This document shows positions 35,222-44,572 of a DNA stretch of 64,000 bases, one piece after another. Positions within the stretch are counted from its first letter, which is position 1; every line of letters begins with the position of its first letter. Source of the stretch: Paenibacillus sp. (lineage in GTDB: Bacteria; Bacillota; Bacilli; Paenibacillales; Paenibacillaceae). The position numbers and the translations under genes are program-made. Where the stretch lies: NCBI GenBank assembly GCA_023512345.1, contig JAILZT010000011.1, positions 1 through 64,000 on the forward strand. Reading direction: 5' to 3'. The notes beneath the pieces were generated by a model. The model did not search any database and was not told the DNA's origin. It saw only the letters and a list, made by a program, of their open reading frames with translations.

Positions 35222-36022
35222 TTAGGATAGACAATATTTAATCAGCGCATCACGCACACCATGTTCATTATTAGTTCCTGTTATAGCATTTGCAGAAGCC
35301 TTAACTTCAACCGGGGAATTATCCATCGCGATACCCATTCCGGCATAGGTTAGCATGGAGATATCATTATAATAATTACCGATGGAGAGTACTTCCTCTT
35401 GAGGAATTCCCAGTTGCACAGCCAAATGTTTAAGCGCATTGCCTTTCGAGGCTTCCGGATGCATAAAATCAACAAAGAATTCACCGCTGCGCAGAATATT
35501 ATATTGCTGCCCCCAGGTACGCCATACTCGTTCAGCTTCGTCCAGTATATCCACTTGAGTAAACACTGTGAATTTTACAATCGGCTCACGAAAATCTTCC
35601 CAAGCTGGCAGTGTTGCAGGTAAAATCCGAAAATGTTCATACATATGATTGGCTTCCCTAGTCAGGTTCTCCACGTTATCCACATACATATCAAACGCAG
35701 TGTTTACATCAAAATGGATGTCCCGCTCCCGACAGTAGTTAATATACGGATCCAGTCCCCGCGCATCCAGACCGTATTGGTGCAGTACCTCACGGTCTTT
35801 CACACGAACTGTTGCCGCTCCGTTATGTCCAAGCACGTATCCCGACAATCCCATTTCCTCCATAAAAGGAATCGAGTTCTGCGGACTGCGTCCTGTACAT
35901 AAAACAATTTGTCCACCCTGTCGAGTAACCTCTGCAATAGCTTCCTTATTCTCTGTGCTTAGATGATGATCATCATTCAACAATGTTCCATCCACATCAA
36001 GTGCTATCAGTTTGTATCTCAT
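35222..36022 (-). CDS. Cof-type HAD-superfamily phosphatase
   Basis: A 266-residue haloacid dehalogenase-like phosphatase. Motif I is LDVDGTLLNDD (two catalytic aspartates), motif II LCTGRSP, motif III lysine SKGNALKHLA and motif IV SIGNYYNDISML. A large C2-type cap between motifs II and III marks the Cof subfamily, which dephosphorylates sugar phosphates, FMN or PLP-type substrates. It is the last gene after the rsmF-like and rsuA genes on the same strand. The substrate is unknown. Confidence 0.88.
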   Translation of the reverse strand: MRYKLIALDVDGTLLNDDHHLSTENKEAIAEVTRQGGQIVLCTGRSPQNSIPFMEEMGLSGYVLGHNGAATVRVKDREVLHQYGLDARGLDPYINYCRERDIHFDVNTAFDMYVDNVENLTREANHMYEHFRILPATLPAWEDFREPIVKFTVFTQVDILDEAERVWRTWGQQYNILRSGEFFVDFMHPEASKGNALKHLAVQLGIPQEEVLSIGNYYNDISMLTYAGMGIAMDNSPVEVKASANAITGTNNEHGVRDALIKYCLS

Positions 36023-36063
36023 TCCTACCCCACCATCCCGTTTATCCTATTTATCTATATAAA

Positions 36064-36822
36064 TTATAACTCTGCTCCCAGTAACTCCAGCTCCTCCGCA
36101 GTCAAATCACGGTATGAACCGAGGGGCAATGTTTCGTCGAGCTTTAATTCCCCCATAGAGACACGTTTCAGGAAAATAACCTTTTTGCCAACAGTTTGAA
36201 ACATTCGCTTAACCTGGTGGAATTTCCCTTCGGTAATCACAAGCGATATATACGAGATAACTTTAGTGCCTCGATCTCTTCCAAGAATGGTAAGCTGACC
36301 TGGTTGAGTGACGTAACCATCCTCTAACTGAACACCCTTTGCAAAAGCAGCTATATCGTCCAAATCAACTTCTCCTTCAACCGTAGCCTCATACGTTTTG
36401 GGTACATGCTTGCGCGGCGAGAGCAGTTCATGGGCCAGCTTGCCATCATTCGTCAGCAGCAGCAAACCAACTGTATCCTTATCCAGCCTTCCCACAGGGA
36501 ATGGCTCGAACAGTGCATATTCTTTTGATAACAGATCGATCACCGTTCGATCTTTCCGATCTTCAGTAGCGGATAACACACCCGGAGGCTTGTTCATCAT
36601 TAAATAAATATATTCACGGTAGCTGACAACTTCCCCACCTACCTCAATTTTATCCTTATAAGGATCGACATGAAACCCGCTGTCCTTAACTACAGCTCCA
36701 TTCACGGTGATTAACCCTTGCTTTGCCTGTTTGCGGATATCACTCCGAGAGGCTATACCTATATGTGACAGCACCTTATCCAGGCGTTGTTTTTTTCCTT
36801 CACTGTTTGAAGACAGCTTCAA
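36064..36822 (-). CDS. rsuA: 16S rRNA pseudouridine synthase (RsuA family)
   Basis: A 252-residue pseudouridine synthase. An N-terminal S4 RNA-binding domain (RLDKVLSHIGIASRSDIRKQAKQG) precedes the catalytic domain with GRLDKDTVGLLLLTNDG, whose aspartate is catalytic, and FHQVKRMFQTVGKKV. RsuA modifies U516 of 16S rRNA. The start is TTG 36822, about nine bases after GGAGGTG and two bases past the stop of the upstream RsmF-like gene, so the two rRNA-modifying enzymes are translationally linked. Confidence 0.88.
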   Translation of the reverse strand: MKLSSNSEGKKQRLDKVLSHIGIASRSDIRKQAKQGLITVNGAVVKDSGFHVDPYKDKIEVGGEVVSYREYIYLMMNKPPGVLSATEDRKDRTVIDLLSKEYALFEPFPVGRLDKDTVGLLLLTNDGKLAHELLSPRKHVPKTYEATVEGEVDLDDIAAFAKGVQLEDGYVTQPGQLTILGRDRGTKVISYISLVITEGKFHQVKRMFQTVGKKVIFLKRVSMGELKLDETLPLGSYRDLTAEELELLGAEL

Positions 36823-36824
36823 CT

Positions 36825-38375
36825 TTATGTCCACCTCCATCCCGCAGGATATTCATTCTTGATCATTCCGTCCTGCCACTTACCCCAGCCTGCACTAAAT
36901 CCATCAATACAAACCAGAACATAACCCTTCACAGAATGGCCCTGTTTTACTGCCAATCGTTCCGCAGGGATAATTAAGGTTTCACCTTTGAGATAAGACA
37001 CGGCTTCAGAATCCTCACTGGAGAGCGTCAAGCTCCGGCAGCTTTCCTCCAGGTGTAGTGCCGTAGCAAACGGATGGCCCGGAATGAAACGCCCGTTACG
37101 CATAGATCCAACGTACCAGCCAGGACGAATCGTCTTTAATCCATTGAACGCTTCTTTAGGCAAAGGCGAGATATAGATATGATCTCCGTAAAAAATAGGA
37201 TGACCTTCAGGGTGAAACTCCAGCTGTTCCTGGACAAATTGATCCAAGGCCGCCAAAGCATCTTCCTCTATCGAAGCGGATGGATTACGACCACCACTCC
37301 CAACAGATTTCCCTTGAGCACGCACACCTTTACCCTTGTCCACACTGGTATTCTTCTTTGGCGCCAATTTAACCGCCGTGTCCTGCCGCTTCTTCCCACG
37401 CTCTTTATGATCAGAAGTCACTGGTTGGCTCCGGCTATATATCGCATAATCCCCTTCATCATCATTACTTTGTTCAGATGGGCTCCCATCATGCTTTAAC
37501 ACAGCGATAAAATGCCCTTCGCCCTTTACTTTGTGAGGCCACAGCCGTGCCGTTCCCCCAAGTTCTCCAAATCCAGGAGCAAATGAACCCGTCCCGCCAA
37601 CAGGAACAACTGAAAAATGTGGATGCTCTATGAGAAACTCTGCAATGGATCCTTCATTTTCCTCTGTTGCAAATGTACAGGTTGAATACACTAGCGTTCC
37701 GCCCGGGGTCAATGCTGCAGCAGCAGCAATTAGAATCTCCTTTTGCATGGCGGCATACTTGGCCGGTGTTTCTGGGTCCCACTGCTTAACCATGTCCTCA
37801 TCCTTACGGAACATCCCTTCGCCGGAGCAAGGGGCATCAATCAGGATTTTGTCAAAGAAAGCAGGAAAAGAAGCTGCGATACGCTCCGGACTTTCGTTCA
37901 GGACGATACCGTTCCGTGTTCCGTACAACTCCAGATTCTTAGCGAGTGCTTTGGTCCGTTCAGGGTGAAGATCATTACTAACCAACAATCCCTTCCCTTG
38001 CAGCTTGGCCGCAATTTGGGTTGACTTCCCGCCAGGAGCCGCACACAAGTCCAATACACGGTCACCCGGCGTAACGCCTAGTAATTCCACGGGTGCCATA
38101 GCACTTGGTTCCTGTATGTAGTACAGACCTGCATGATAATAGGGATGCTTGCCAGGTCTAGCCCCTTCAGGAGTATAAAAACCGGTGGGACACCAAGGAA
38201 TCGGTTCCAGCTGAAAAGGAGAAATTTCCCGGAGTCGCTCCACCGTAATCTTCAATGTATTCACTCGAATACCGCCATAGGGTATTTCATTATACGAATT
38301 TGCAAATTGTTCATATTCTGTTCCAAGCAGCTCCTTCATTCTTTCCATAAAAGAGCTTGGTAATTGTACCGACAT
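36825..38375 (-). CDS. RsmF-like rRNA cytosine-C5 methyltransferase (second copy)
   Basis: A 516-residue paralogue of the enzyme at 33522-34901, with the same motifs: VLDLCAAPGGKSTQIAAKL, DAPCSGEGMFRKDEDM and YSTCTFATEENEGS. Between the catalytic and C-terminal domains it carries a long basic, Ser/Lys/Gly-rich linker (about residues 300-375, with KERGKKRQDTAVKLAPKKNTS) that is much shorter in the other copy. The C-terminus ends in the RsmF-type PUA-like segment. AGGAGG precedes ATG 38375. It forms an operon with rsuA and the HAD phosphatase. Confidence 0.88.
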   Translation of the reverse strand: MSVQLPSSFMERMKELLGTEYEQFANSYNEIPYGGIRVNTLKITVERLREISPFQLEPIPWCPTGFYTPEGARPGKHPYYHAGLYYIQEPSAMAPVELLGVTPGDRVLDLCAAPGGKSTQIAAKLQGKGLLVSNDLHPERTKALAKNLELYGTRNGIVLNESPERIAASFPAFFDKILIDAPCSGEGMFRKDEDMVKQWDPETPAKYAAMQKEILIAAAAALTPGGTLVYSTCTFATEENEGSIAEFLIEHPHFSVVPVGGTGSFAPGFGELGGTARLWPHKVKGEGHFIAVLKHDGSPSEQSNDDEGDYAIYSRSQPVTSDHKERGKKRQDTAVKLAPKKNTSVDKGKGVRAQGKSVGSGGRNPSASIEEDALAALDQFVQEQLEFHPEGHPIFYGDHIYISPLPKEAFNGLKTIRPGWYVGSMRNGRFIPGHPFATALHLEESCRSLTLSSEDSEAVSYLKGETLIIPAERLAVKQGHSVKGYVLVCIDGFSAGWGKWQDGMIKNEYPAGWRWT

Positions 38376-38421
38376 GAATGCCGTCCTCCTGCCATCCAAC
38401 AATAGGTGATGAATGACTCAA

Positions 38422-38442
38422 GGAACACCCCTGCGGGTGTCC
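38422..38442 (-). terminator. weak terminator-like hairpin
   Basis: GGAACACCC and GGGTGTCC form a stem in the gap between the DUF309 gene and the RsmF-like gene. The T-rich tail is poor, so read-through is likely. Confidence 0.35.
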
Positions 38443-38479
38443 CTCTTGCTGATCAATATTTATTGCTGCTGGATATTGT

Positions 38480-38932
38480 TTATTTATGATAAGAAGCCTG
38501 GGGCCTTTGAGGGCCGCGGCGCTGAGGAATGTTAGTCTTTATGCCAGAAGATGCCGACTCTACTGCCGCAACAAGCTCATCATCTACTATATCGATGGTT
38601 AGATCATAATAGGGGAATGATTGCTGATTATAGCTCTCTAAGCGTTTGGCATAATCCCGCGCTTCTGACACCAGCTTGGCGAGATTGATACCGAGTGACT
38701 GAGACGGATAATCCTTCAACTTGTCGACGGCTCTGCTTAACAATAGAGTTCCGCCGCGAACATTACCATTACGGAAATGATACAGCCCTACGGCTACCTG
38801 AAGAAGTCCTTTATAGAGAGGATCGCGTTCCCGGGCTAGCCATAGCTCTTCCAGCACTTCATGACACTCAAAATAGTCACGATCACGATTGAAGTAGACT
38901 AGAAAAGCTACATAAAGCTTCTCATAAGCCAT
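38480..38932 (-). CDS. DUF309 domain protein
   Basis: A 150-residue protein with the DUF309 helical bundle: FNRDRDYFECHEVLEELWLARERDPLYKGLLQVAVGLYHFRNGNVRGGTLLLSRAVDKL in part, including the conserved FECHEVLEELW and LLQVAVGLYH. The His/Glu pair suggests metal or ligand binding, but no activity is known for the family. Its start (MAYEKLYVAFLVYF) overlaps the end of the alarmone synthetase gene by 11 bases, so the two are likely co-expressed. Confidence 0.85.
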   Translation of the reverse strand: MAYEKLYVAFLVYFNRDRDYFECHEVLEELWLARERDPLYKGLLQVAVGLYHFRNGNVRGGTLLLSRAVDKLKDYPSQSLGINLAKLVSEARDYAKRLESYNQQSFPYYDLTIDIVDDELVAAVESASSGIKTNIPQRRGPQRPQASYHK

Positions 38933-39734
38933 GAGGCTCGCTGCCCTTCTTCGCCTCGGACAACAGTTTTCTAACATGATCTAATAAGTCTTTCATGGCA
39001 TCCATATCTTGTGCCTGCCAGAGTTCGTTAAAACGGCCCTGACATTCAATTGCTTCATTAACAAGATGATAGAAGTACAACTGGTGTATGGCTTTTAGTA
39101 TTTGTGTTGTAGCATTGGAGTTTTCCTCAAAAGTCTTTTGAGCCTCGAGAATTTCCTCACGAATACTAGACATTTCACTATCCAGAATCGACGCGGCCTC
39201 CGCGGCCGTCTTCAGACGAATTCGCATTTCATCCGGCAAGCTCTCTCGGTATTTATAATTCAAAGAGTGCTCAATGGTGGCCCAGAAGTTCATCGCCAAC
39301 GTGCGGATTTGAATTTCAGCCAGTACAATCTTTTGTCCCAAAGCCGTTTGTACGGGATATTTTATAATCATATGAAAGCTGCGGTAGCCGCTCTCTTTGT
39401 AATTGGTAATGTAATCCTTCTCGTAAAGAACCTCAAGATCTTTGCGATTGCGAATAAATTCAGCAACTCTGCGGATATCCTCTACAAATTGGCACATGAT
39501 GCGAATACCGGCGATATCCTCAATGCCAGTCTCCAGATCCTCCATCTTCACATTCAACCGTTGCGCCTTTTCCAGAATGCTTGACAGCCGTTTGACACGT
39601 CCCGTCACGAATTCGATCGGGGTGTATTCTTCACGCTTCTTCAATTCTGAACGCATCGTTTTAAATTTAACCTTAAGTTCCTCCACAGTCTGTTCATATG
39701 GAAGCAAAAAAGTTCCCCAGTCCCTGCCGTCCAT
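38922..39734 (-). CDS. small alarmone synthetase (RelQ/YjbM-like GTP pyrophosphokinase)
   Basis: A 270-residue RelA/SpoT synthetase domain protein that transfers pyrophosphate from ATP to GDP or GTP to make (p)ppGpp. It has TPIEFVTGRVKRLSSILEKA, DIAGIRIMCQFVEDI, the substrate loop ESGYRSFHMIIKYP and EIQIRTLAMNFWATIEHSLNYK. It has no HD hydrolase, TGS or ACT domain. At 270 residues it is longer than usual RelQ/RelP proteins (about 210-230); the extra part is a C-terminal helix. ATG 39734 follows AGGAGG. It lies 25 bases after pyrD. Confidence 0.88.
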   Translation of the reverse strand: MDGRDWGTFLLPYEQTVEELKVKFKTMRSELKKREEYTPIEFVTGRVKRLSSILEKAQRLNVKMEDLETGIEDIAGIRIMCQFVEDIRRVAEFIRNRKDLEVLYEKDYITNYKESGYRSFHMIIKYPVQTALGQKIVLAEIQIRTLAMNFWATIEHSLNYKYRESLPDEMRIRLKTAAEAASILDSEMSSIREEILEAQKTFEENSNATTQILKAIHQLYFYHLVNEAIECQGRFNELWQAQDMDAMKDLLDHVRKLLSEAKKGSEPHGL

Positions 39735-39759
39735 CTTCCTGTCCTCCTGTCCTCTGCCT

Positions 39760-40854
39760 TCAGTGATGATCTGCACCCACTGCTTCCGAAATATGGCGGA
39801 ATCCATCACGCCGCAGTAATTGCCGTAATCCGGCATGAATTCTGCGGTTTACCTCGGGCCCTTCATAAATAAGGGCTGTATAAATTTCGACCAAGCTTGC
39901 ACCTGCTCGGATTTTTTCATAAGCATCCTGGCTTGTGAAAATACCACCGGAGCCGATGATCGGCAGCTTGCCTTCGGTCTGTCGGTATATCGAACGGATA
40001 ATCTCCGTGGAACGATCCCGCAGAGGTTTGCCACTTAAACCTCCGGTTTCGCCAGCACTGGAATGGTTAAGTCCTTCACGGCTTACCGTTGTATTGGTAG
40101 CAATGATCCCGTCCATCCCGGTTTCTGTTAGCGTATGTACCATATACTCCAGCTCTGAAGCACTAACGTCTGGGGCTATCTTGACCAGCAGGCTTTTACT
40201 TATGCCGGTAGCTTGCCGTTGAAGTTCCATCTCTTCCTTCACCTGAGTTAGCAGGAATGACAATTCACTCCCATGCTGGAGGCTTCGTAAATCCGGTGTA
40301 TTCGGCGAGCTTATATTAACCACAAAAAAATCACCGTACGGGTATAGCGTACGGATACACTGACGATAATCCTCATGTGCTGCTTCATTGCCAGTCGCTT
40401 TGTTCCGCCCAATATTAACCGCTATCGGAATAGGGCGCTTTTTGATTTTTTTAAGCCGCTGAGCCATGCTCTCGGCACCCTCATTATTGAAGCCCATTCG
40501 ATTGATGAGTGCCTCGTCTGATGGAAGCCTGAATAAACGCGGGCTTTCATTGCCAGGCTGTCCCTTCGGAGTTACCGTACCTACCTCCATAAAACCAAAT
40601 CCAATAGAAGAGAATCCTGCAACGGCCTGAGCATTCTTATCGAGTCCAGCCGCTAATCCTACTGGAGTTGGGAAATGCTGCCCGAACAGATCCATCGCCA
40701 GATCAGCACTTTCAGGAACACCGTACATCAAACGTAAAGCAGCACGACCGCCTGGAAGCACAGATGATTTCTCCAGACCGCCTACGACGAGATGGTGCGC
40801 CTTTTCTGGGTCCATTTTAAAGAAAAAAGGTTTGGCTATATTACGATACAACAC
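39760..40854 (-). CDS. pyrD: quinone-dependent dihydroorotate dehydrogenase (class 2)
   Basis: A 364-residue FMN enzyme of pyrimidine synthesis that oxidises dihydroorotate to orotate. The class 2 features are an N-terminal membrane-association helix region (RNIAKPFFFKMDPEKAHHLV), the catalytic-type serine in VVNISSPNTPDLRSL, and FMN-binding GFMEVGTVTPKGQPGNE and IIGSGGIFTSQDAYEKI. Class 2 enzymes pass electrons to quinone at the membrane. The start is GTG 40854 with AAGGAG eight bases upstream. It heads an apparent operon with the small alarmone synthetase and DUF309. Confidence 0.9.
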   Translation of the reverse strand: MLYRNIAKPFFFKMDPEKAHHLVVGGLEKSSVLPGGRAALRLMYGVPESADLAMDLFGQHFPTPVGLAAGLDKNAQAVAGFSSIGFGFMEVGTVTPKGQPGNESPRLFRLPSDEALINRMGFNNEGAESMAQRLKKIKKRPIPIAVNIGRNKATGNEAAHEDYRQCIRTLYPYGDFFVVNISSPNTPDLRSLQHGSELSFLLTQVKEEMELQRQATGISKSLLVKIAPDVSASELEYMVHTLTETGMDGIIATNTTVSREGLNHSSAGETGGLSGKPLRDRSTEIIRSIYRQTEGKLPIIGSGGIFTSQDAYEKIRAGASLVEIYTALIYEGPEVNRRIHAGLRQLLRRDGFRHISEAVGADHH

Positions 40855-41060
40855 CGTTCTCGCTCCTTCAAGGGGTCCATCACTATGCCATTTCCCCCGG
40901 TTCTGTAGGTTTCTTCTTAATTTTAGCCTTTTCCAGTTGAAAAGAAAAGTTTTTTGCCCAGCAGATTATTAAAGCCTGTCTAGAGAGTATAGTATTTTTC
41001 TTATAAACGAATTACAATGTAAGGGTAAACACCGATAAGAGAGAAAGAAGGTAGAGCTGT

Positions 41061-41198
41061 ATGTCAACCAAACGTAAACCTCCTACATTGCAGCAGAAGA
41101 AAGAAGATGTGAACCGTAAAGCCGTTTTATGGATCGGGGCCAGCATTGTATTACTCATTCTTGTTATCATTGTTTTATTAATTGTAGCAGGTAATTAA
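41061..41198 (+). CDS. small single-pass membrane protein
   Basis: A 45-residue protein: a basic cytoplasmic head (STKRKPPTLQQKKEDVNRK) and one long hydrophobic helix (IGASIVLLILVIIVLLIVAG). AGAAGGT lies eight bases before the ATG. The stop overlaps the stop of the convergent L,D-transpeptidase gene by four bases (TTAA). I do not recognise the family; the positive-inside pattern predicts the N-terminus in the cytoplasm. Confidence 0.7.
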   Translation: MSTKRKPPTLQQKKEDVNRKAVLWIGASIVLLILVIIVLLIVAGN

Positions 41199-42592
41199 TT
41201 TAGCCAATGATAGACTTTGCGGGGGTTGGTCTGGTTCTGGGTTGTAGAAGGAGAGAAACGATCCTTCGGCAATAACAACTCTTCGGGCAGAACCCCTTTA
41301 CTTATTTGCACCGTCGTCCCCCTCGGAACTAAGGCAAACAACTCCTCCACATCCTCACGGTTCATTCTTATACAACCTAATGATTCATCTTTTCCAATAC
41401 TTTCAGGCTCATCGGTTCCATGAATAGCATAGTTGCTGTCTGATAGCTGCAATCCACGGCTGCCAAACTCCCCATTAGCACGACCATTAGGGTTGACAAC
41501 CTTGTCGGTAATCTTAAAGCTTCCCTCAGGTGTCTTATCCCCTCCCATACCTACCTCATAATTTCGTAGAATTATATAACCGCTTATTACAGCCAGTCGG
41601 TGTTTTTGCTTATCCACAATAATTGTAATGGGTGCTGTTAGAAATGGGAGTTCCTCCTCATTTTTAAGCTCATTGGCAGCGGTTCCTTCAACAGCTTCTT
41701 TTGATCCTTCTGCATCTTCTGAAATAGGCGATTTGTCAGTTCCAGTCGGGGGATTTTGATCTCGAACAGAAGCCTTCTTAAGTACTATGAATGAATTCTT
41801 CATCGCTGGAGTTGTGCCTGCTAGCCAATTATTTGGAAAAGGGCTTGCCAGCTCTTTCAGTGACGCAGGTGAACGCCCTTTGCTGTTAGAGAAGGCTCTG
41901 ATTGAACTCCACAATACAGCAAGCTCCTCCTGTTGCTTCTGCCATTGTGCTGCCTTTGCTGTCAGCTCACCGGGTTCTGGGGGCTGGCATGAACATTCTT
42001 CCGAATTATAGGATTGGTAAGTCGTTCGCCCGTTACCTGTCTTAGCCAATGTATAATTAAGAGGCATATTTTGCTTCCATAACAGCCATTTTCCTGAGCG
42101 TTCAAGGCCTAATACAGCCAATAATGATGGCGTCTTTTTGTTCTTCAAAAGATTTGTTAATACCTTACCAGAAGCCGCTCCCTCATGTTCCACCGCTGTA
42201 AAGCGATATTCAGTTTTTGGAATGGATTCATCCGCAATATTATTCTCAACTGTCCCGTTGGTTTCTTCATTTATCTGTAAATCCGGGATAATCGGTGAGG
42301 GCATAAAGAGAAGTAACATGAGCAACAATCCAATTAGCAGGCGGCGAACCTTCAGCTTGTTCTTATGACGGTGTAAGCTAGCTCGCATAACCCCCTCTTC
42401 GTATTCTCGCAATACTTCACTAGGAACCTTGCTATGCTCAAACGCTTCATATACTTCACCGGCCTCATTGAAACAGTAATTCGCTTTCCCTTCTTGGCCG
42501 TTCTTATAATATTCCTTACCAAGCAAGTACCATGCCATCTTGTTGTCCGGATGCATCTGTACATACGCCTTGAGGTGCTGCGAGTTTTTCAT
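41195..42592 (-). CDS. L,D-transpeptidase (YkuD domain) with TPR-like head
   Basis: A 465-residue membrane-anchored protein. A short TPR-like cytoplasmic head (MAWYLLGKEYYKNGQEGKANYCFNEAGEVYEAF) precedes one membrane helix (about residues 82-100), a variable extracytoplasmic region and a C-terminal YkuD domain. The catalytic motif is complete: HGTDEPESIGKDESLGCIRMNREDV, with the cysteine in SLGCIRM. The enzyme crosslinks peptidoglycan 3-3 or attaches proteins. ATG 42592 follows GGAGGT. A cytoplasmic TPR head on an L,D-transpeptidase is uncommon. Confidence 0.88.
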   Translation of the reverse strand: MKNSQHLKAYVQMHPDNKMAWYLLGKEYYKNGQEGKANYCFNEAGEVYEAFEHSKVPSEVLREYEEGVMRASLHRHKNKLKVRRLLIGLLLMLLLFMPSPIIPDLQINEETNGTVENNIADESIPKTEYRFTAVEHEGAASGKVLTNLLKNKKTPSLLAVLGLERSGKWLLWKQNMPLNYTLAKTGNGRTTYQSYNSEECSCQPPEPGELTAKAAQWQKQQEELAVLWSSIRAFSNSKGRSPASLKELASPFPNNWLAGTTPAMKNSFIVLKKASVRDQNPPTGTDKSPISEDAEGSKEAVEGTAANELKNEEELPFLTAPITIIVDKQKHRLAVISGYIILRNYEVGMGGDKTPEGSFKITDKVVNPNGRANGEFGSRGLQLSDSNYAIHGTDEPESIGKDESLGCIRMNREDVEELFALVPRGTTVQISKGVLPEELLLPKDRFSPSTTQNQTNPRKVYHWLN

Positions 42593-42655
42593 CGGGACCT
42601 CCATTATGTATGATTTATTACTTATTATATATCGGCAGATCCGTTAATAAAAAAA

Positions 42656-42695
42656 AGACATCCCAGCCGAATATGAACCGGCGAATGGGATGTCT
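42656..42695 (-). terminator. terminator of the ferredoxin gene
   Basis: AGACATCCCA and TGGGATGTCT form the stem; read leftward a run of eight T residues follows. Confidence 0.85.
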
Positions 42696-42730
42696 CTAAT
42701 GTTGTCTTGCCATACTTGCTTAAAGAAGGA

Positions 42731-42991
<261 letters not shown>

Positions 42992-43133
42992 TTAAACATA
43001 CACCGCCGCTTTAGCAACGTGTTATTTTTCTCATATTAATATAAATAGACTGCAATTTCAATGGGTTTTCAAGACGTTTGCATTTCTGCCGCAATATACG
43101 GCACCTTTTGTAACACGCTTTAGAATAAGTATG

Positions 43134-44426
43134 TCACCTATTATCATGATCAATATCCTCTAAATTATCCTTCTGTAATGAAGTACCACGTTCCTTGTGA
43201 TTCCGCAAAAGGGCTGAATGGGTGTCACTTAACATCCCGGCTGTTAGGACTGCATTTTCACCAAATTTATTACGTAACATATCCATCGCTTTGTTCAAGG
43301 ATTCTTTTTTGGGCTGGCGCTCATAATCGAATAAATCCAATTGAATTGCAGATTCCTCTTTTGCCTTCAGACCCTGCAGCGTCACTCCTAACAATCTTAC
43401 AGGCTTGTCAGTCTTCCAGTTCCGAATAAATAGATTACATGCCGCTTTATAAATATCTTCAGCACTTTCTGAGAGAGTATCCAGTTGACAGGAACGTGTA
43501 ATAGTCTTCATATCGGGAGTACGGATCGTAAGCTGCACCCCTGAAGCCATCAGGCTCTGCCGCCGGAGCCTACGGGCAACTTGGTCACATAGATTCAGAA
43601 GTATAGGGCGAGCCTCCATAATACCCGTCACATCTCTTGGCAGCGTTGTTGTATGACCAATGGATTTGCTTTGCTCCCGCTCAGGATTCACTTCTGAATG
43701 ATCGATACCGTTGCCTGCCCGTTTTAGCCAAGAACCCAAGACACCAAAATTCTCAACCAGGAATCCCTCTTCAGCAGCAGCGAGTTGACCTATACTATAG
43801 ATTCCTAGCTTTCGCAGTTTCTCAGCAGTCCTGTCCCCAATGCCGAACATCTCATTGCAGGGCTTATCCCAGAGAATTCGTGCAACATCCCGTAAACGCA
43901 ACACAGATATGCCATTCGGTTTCTTTAGATCTGATGCAATTTTGGCTAAAAGCTTGTTAGGGGCAATCCCGATCGAGCAGGGAAGACCCAATTCTTCCAT
44001 AATACGCCGCTGGATATTTTCCGCGATCTCCATGGGTGTTCCAAACTGTTTGGAACCTGTAATATCAAGATAACATTCGTCAATTGAGACAGCCTCAAGC
44101 AGCGGTGTATAACTGTATGCGATTTGCATGAATGCACCGGAATATTTACGATATAGCTGAAAATTAGGTTTGATTACAATTAATGAAGGACAGATCCGCA
44201 TCGCTTTCTGAACCTGCATTCCCGTTGAAATCCCCAACCTTCGTGCTGCATAGGAACAGGTTACAATGATTCCCTTCCGTAGTTCGACACTCCCAGCAAC
44301 CGCAGTCGCCTTACCTCTATACAATTCAGGATCCTCCGCCTCATGCACGGAACAATAAAAAGCATTCATATCCACATGCAGGATTACCCTGCCGCTCGTT
44401 GGATAATAACGTTCTACATTCTGCAC
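43134..44426 (-). CDS. dinB: DNA polymerase IV (Y family)
   Basis: A 430-residue Y-family translesion polymerase. The catalytic palm has VILHVDMNAFYCSVHEAEDPEL (first Asp) and AVSIDECYLDITG (Asp-Glu). The helix-hairpin-helix thumb reads MFGIGDRTAEKLRKLGIYSIGQLA, and the little-finger domain follows. No clear C-terminal beta-clamp motif was identified, although QLDLFDY near residue 385 matches the QxxLF clamp-binding form. The start is GTG 44426, seven bases after AAGGT. No LexA box was recognised upstream. Confidence 0.93.
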   Translation of the reverse strand: MQNVERYYPTSGRVILHVDMNAFYCSVHEAEDPELYRGKATAVAGSVELRKGIIVTCSYAARRLGISTGMQVQKAMRICPSLIVIKPNFQLYRKYSGAFMQIAYSYTPLLEAVSIDECYLDITGSKQFGTPMEIAENIQRRIMEELGLPCSIGIAPNKLLAKIASDLKKPNGISVLRLRDVARILWDKPCNEMFGIGDRTAEKLRKLGIYSIGQLAAAEEGFLVENFGVLGSWLKRAGNGIDHSEVNPEREQSKSIGHTTTLPRDVTGIMEARPILLNLCDQVARRLRRQSLMASGVQLTIRTPDMKTITRSCQLDTLSESAEDIYKAACNLFIRNWKTDKPVRLLGVTLQGLKAKEESAIQLDLFDYERQPKKESLNKAMDMLRNKFGENAVLTAGMLSDTHSALLRNHKERGTSLQKDNLEDIDHDNR

Positions 44427-44521
44427 AATATCTACCTTCTTATCTATGGTTTCTATTGTCCAACTTAGAATACCGCTACCTCACGCCTAGGTCAATATGG
44501 AGGAAGTCGCAAAGTTCTTTG

Positions 44522-44549
44522 TTACATTCCCGCGTAAAAATGCTATAAT
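44522..44549 (+). promoter_or_regulatory. cimA promoter
   Basis: TTACAT (44522-44527) and a perfect TATAAT (44544-44549) have 16-base spacing, giving a leader of about 90 bases. Confidence 0.6.
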
Positions 44550-44572
44550 ATAAAAATTCATTTCCCTTAAGT

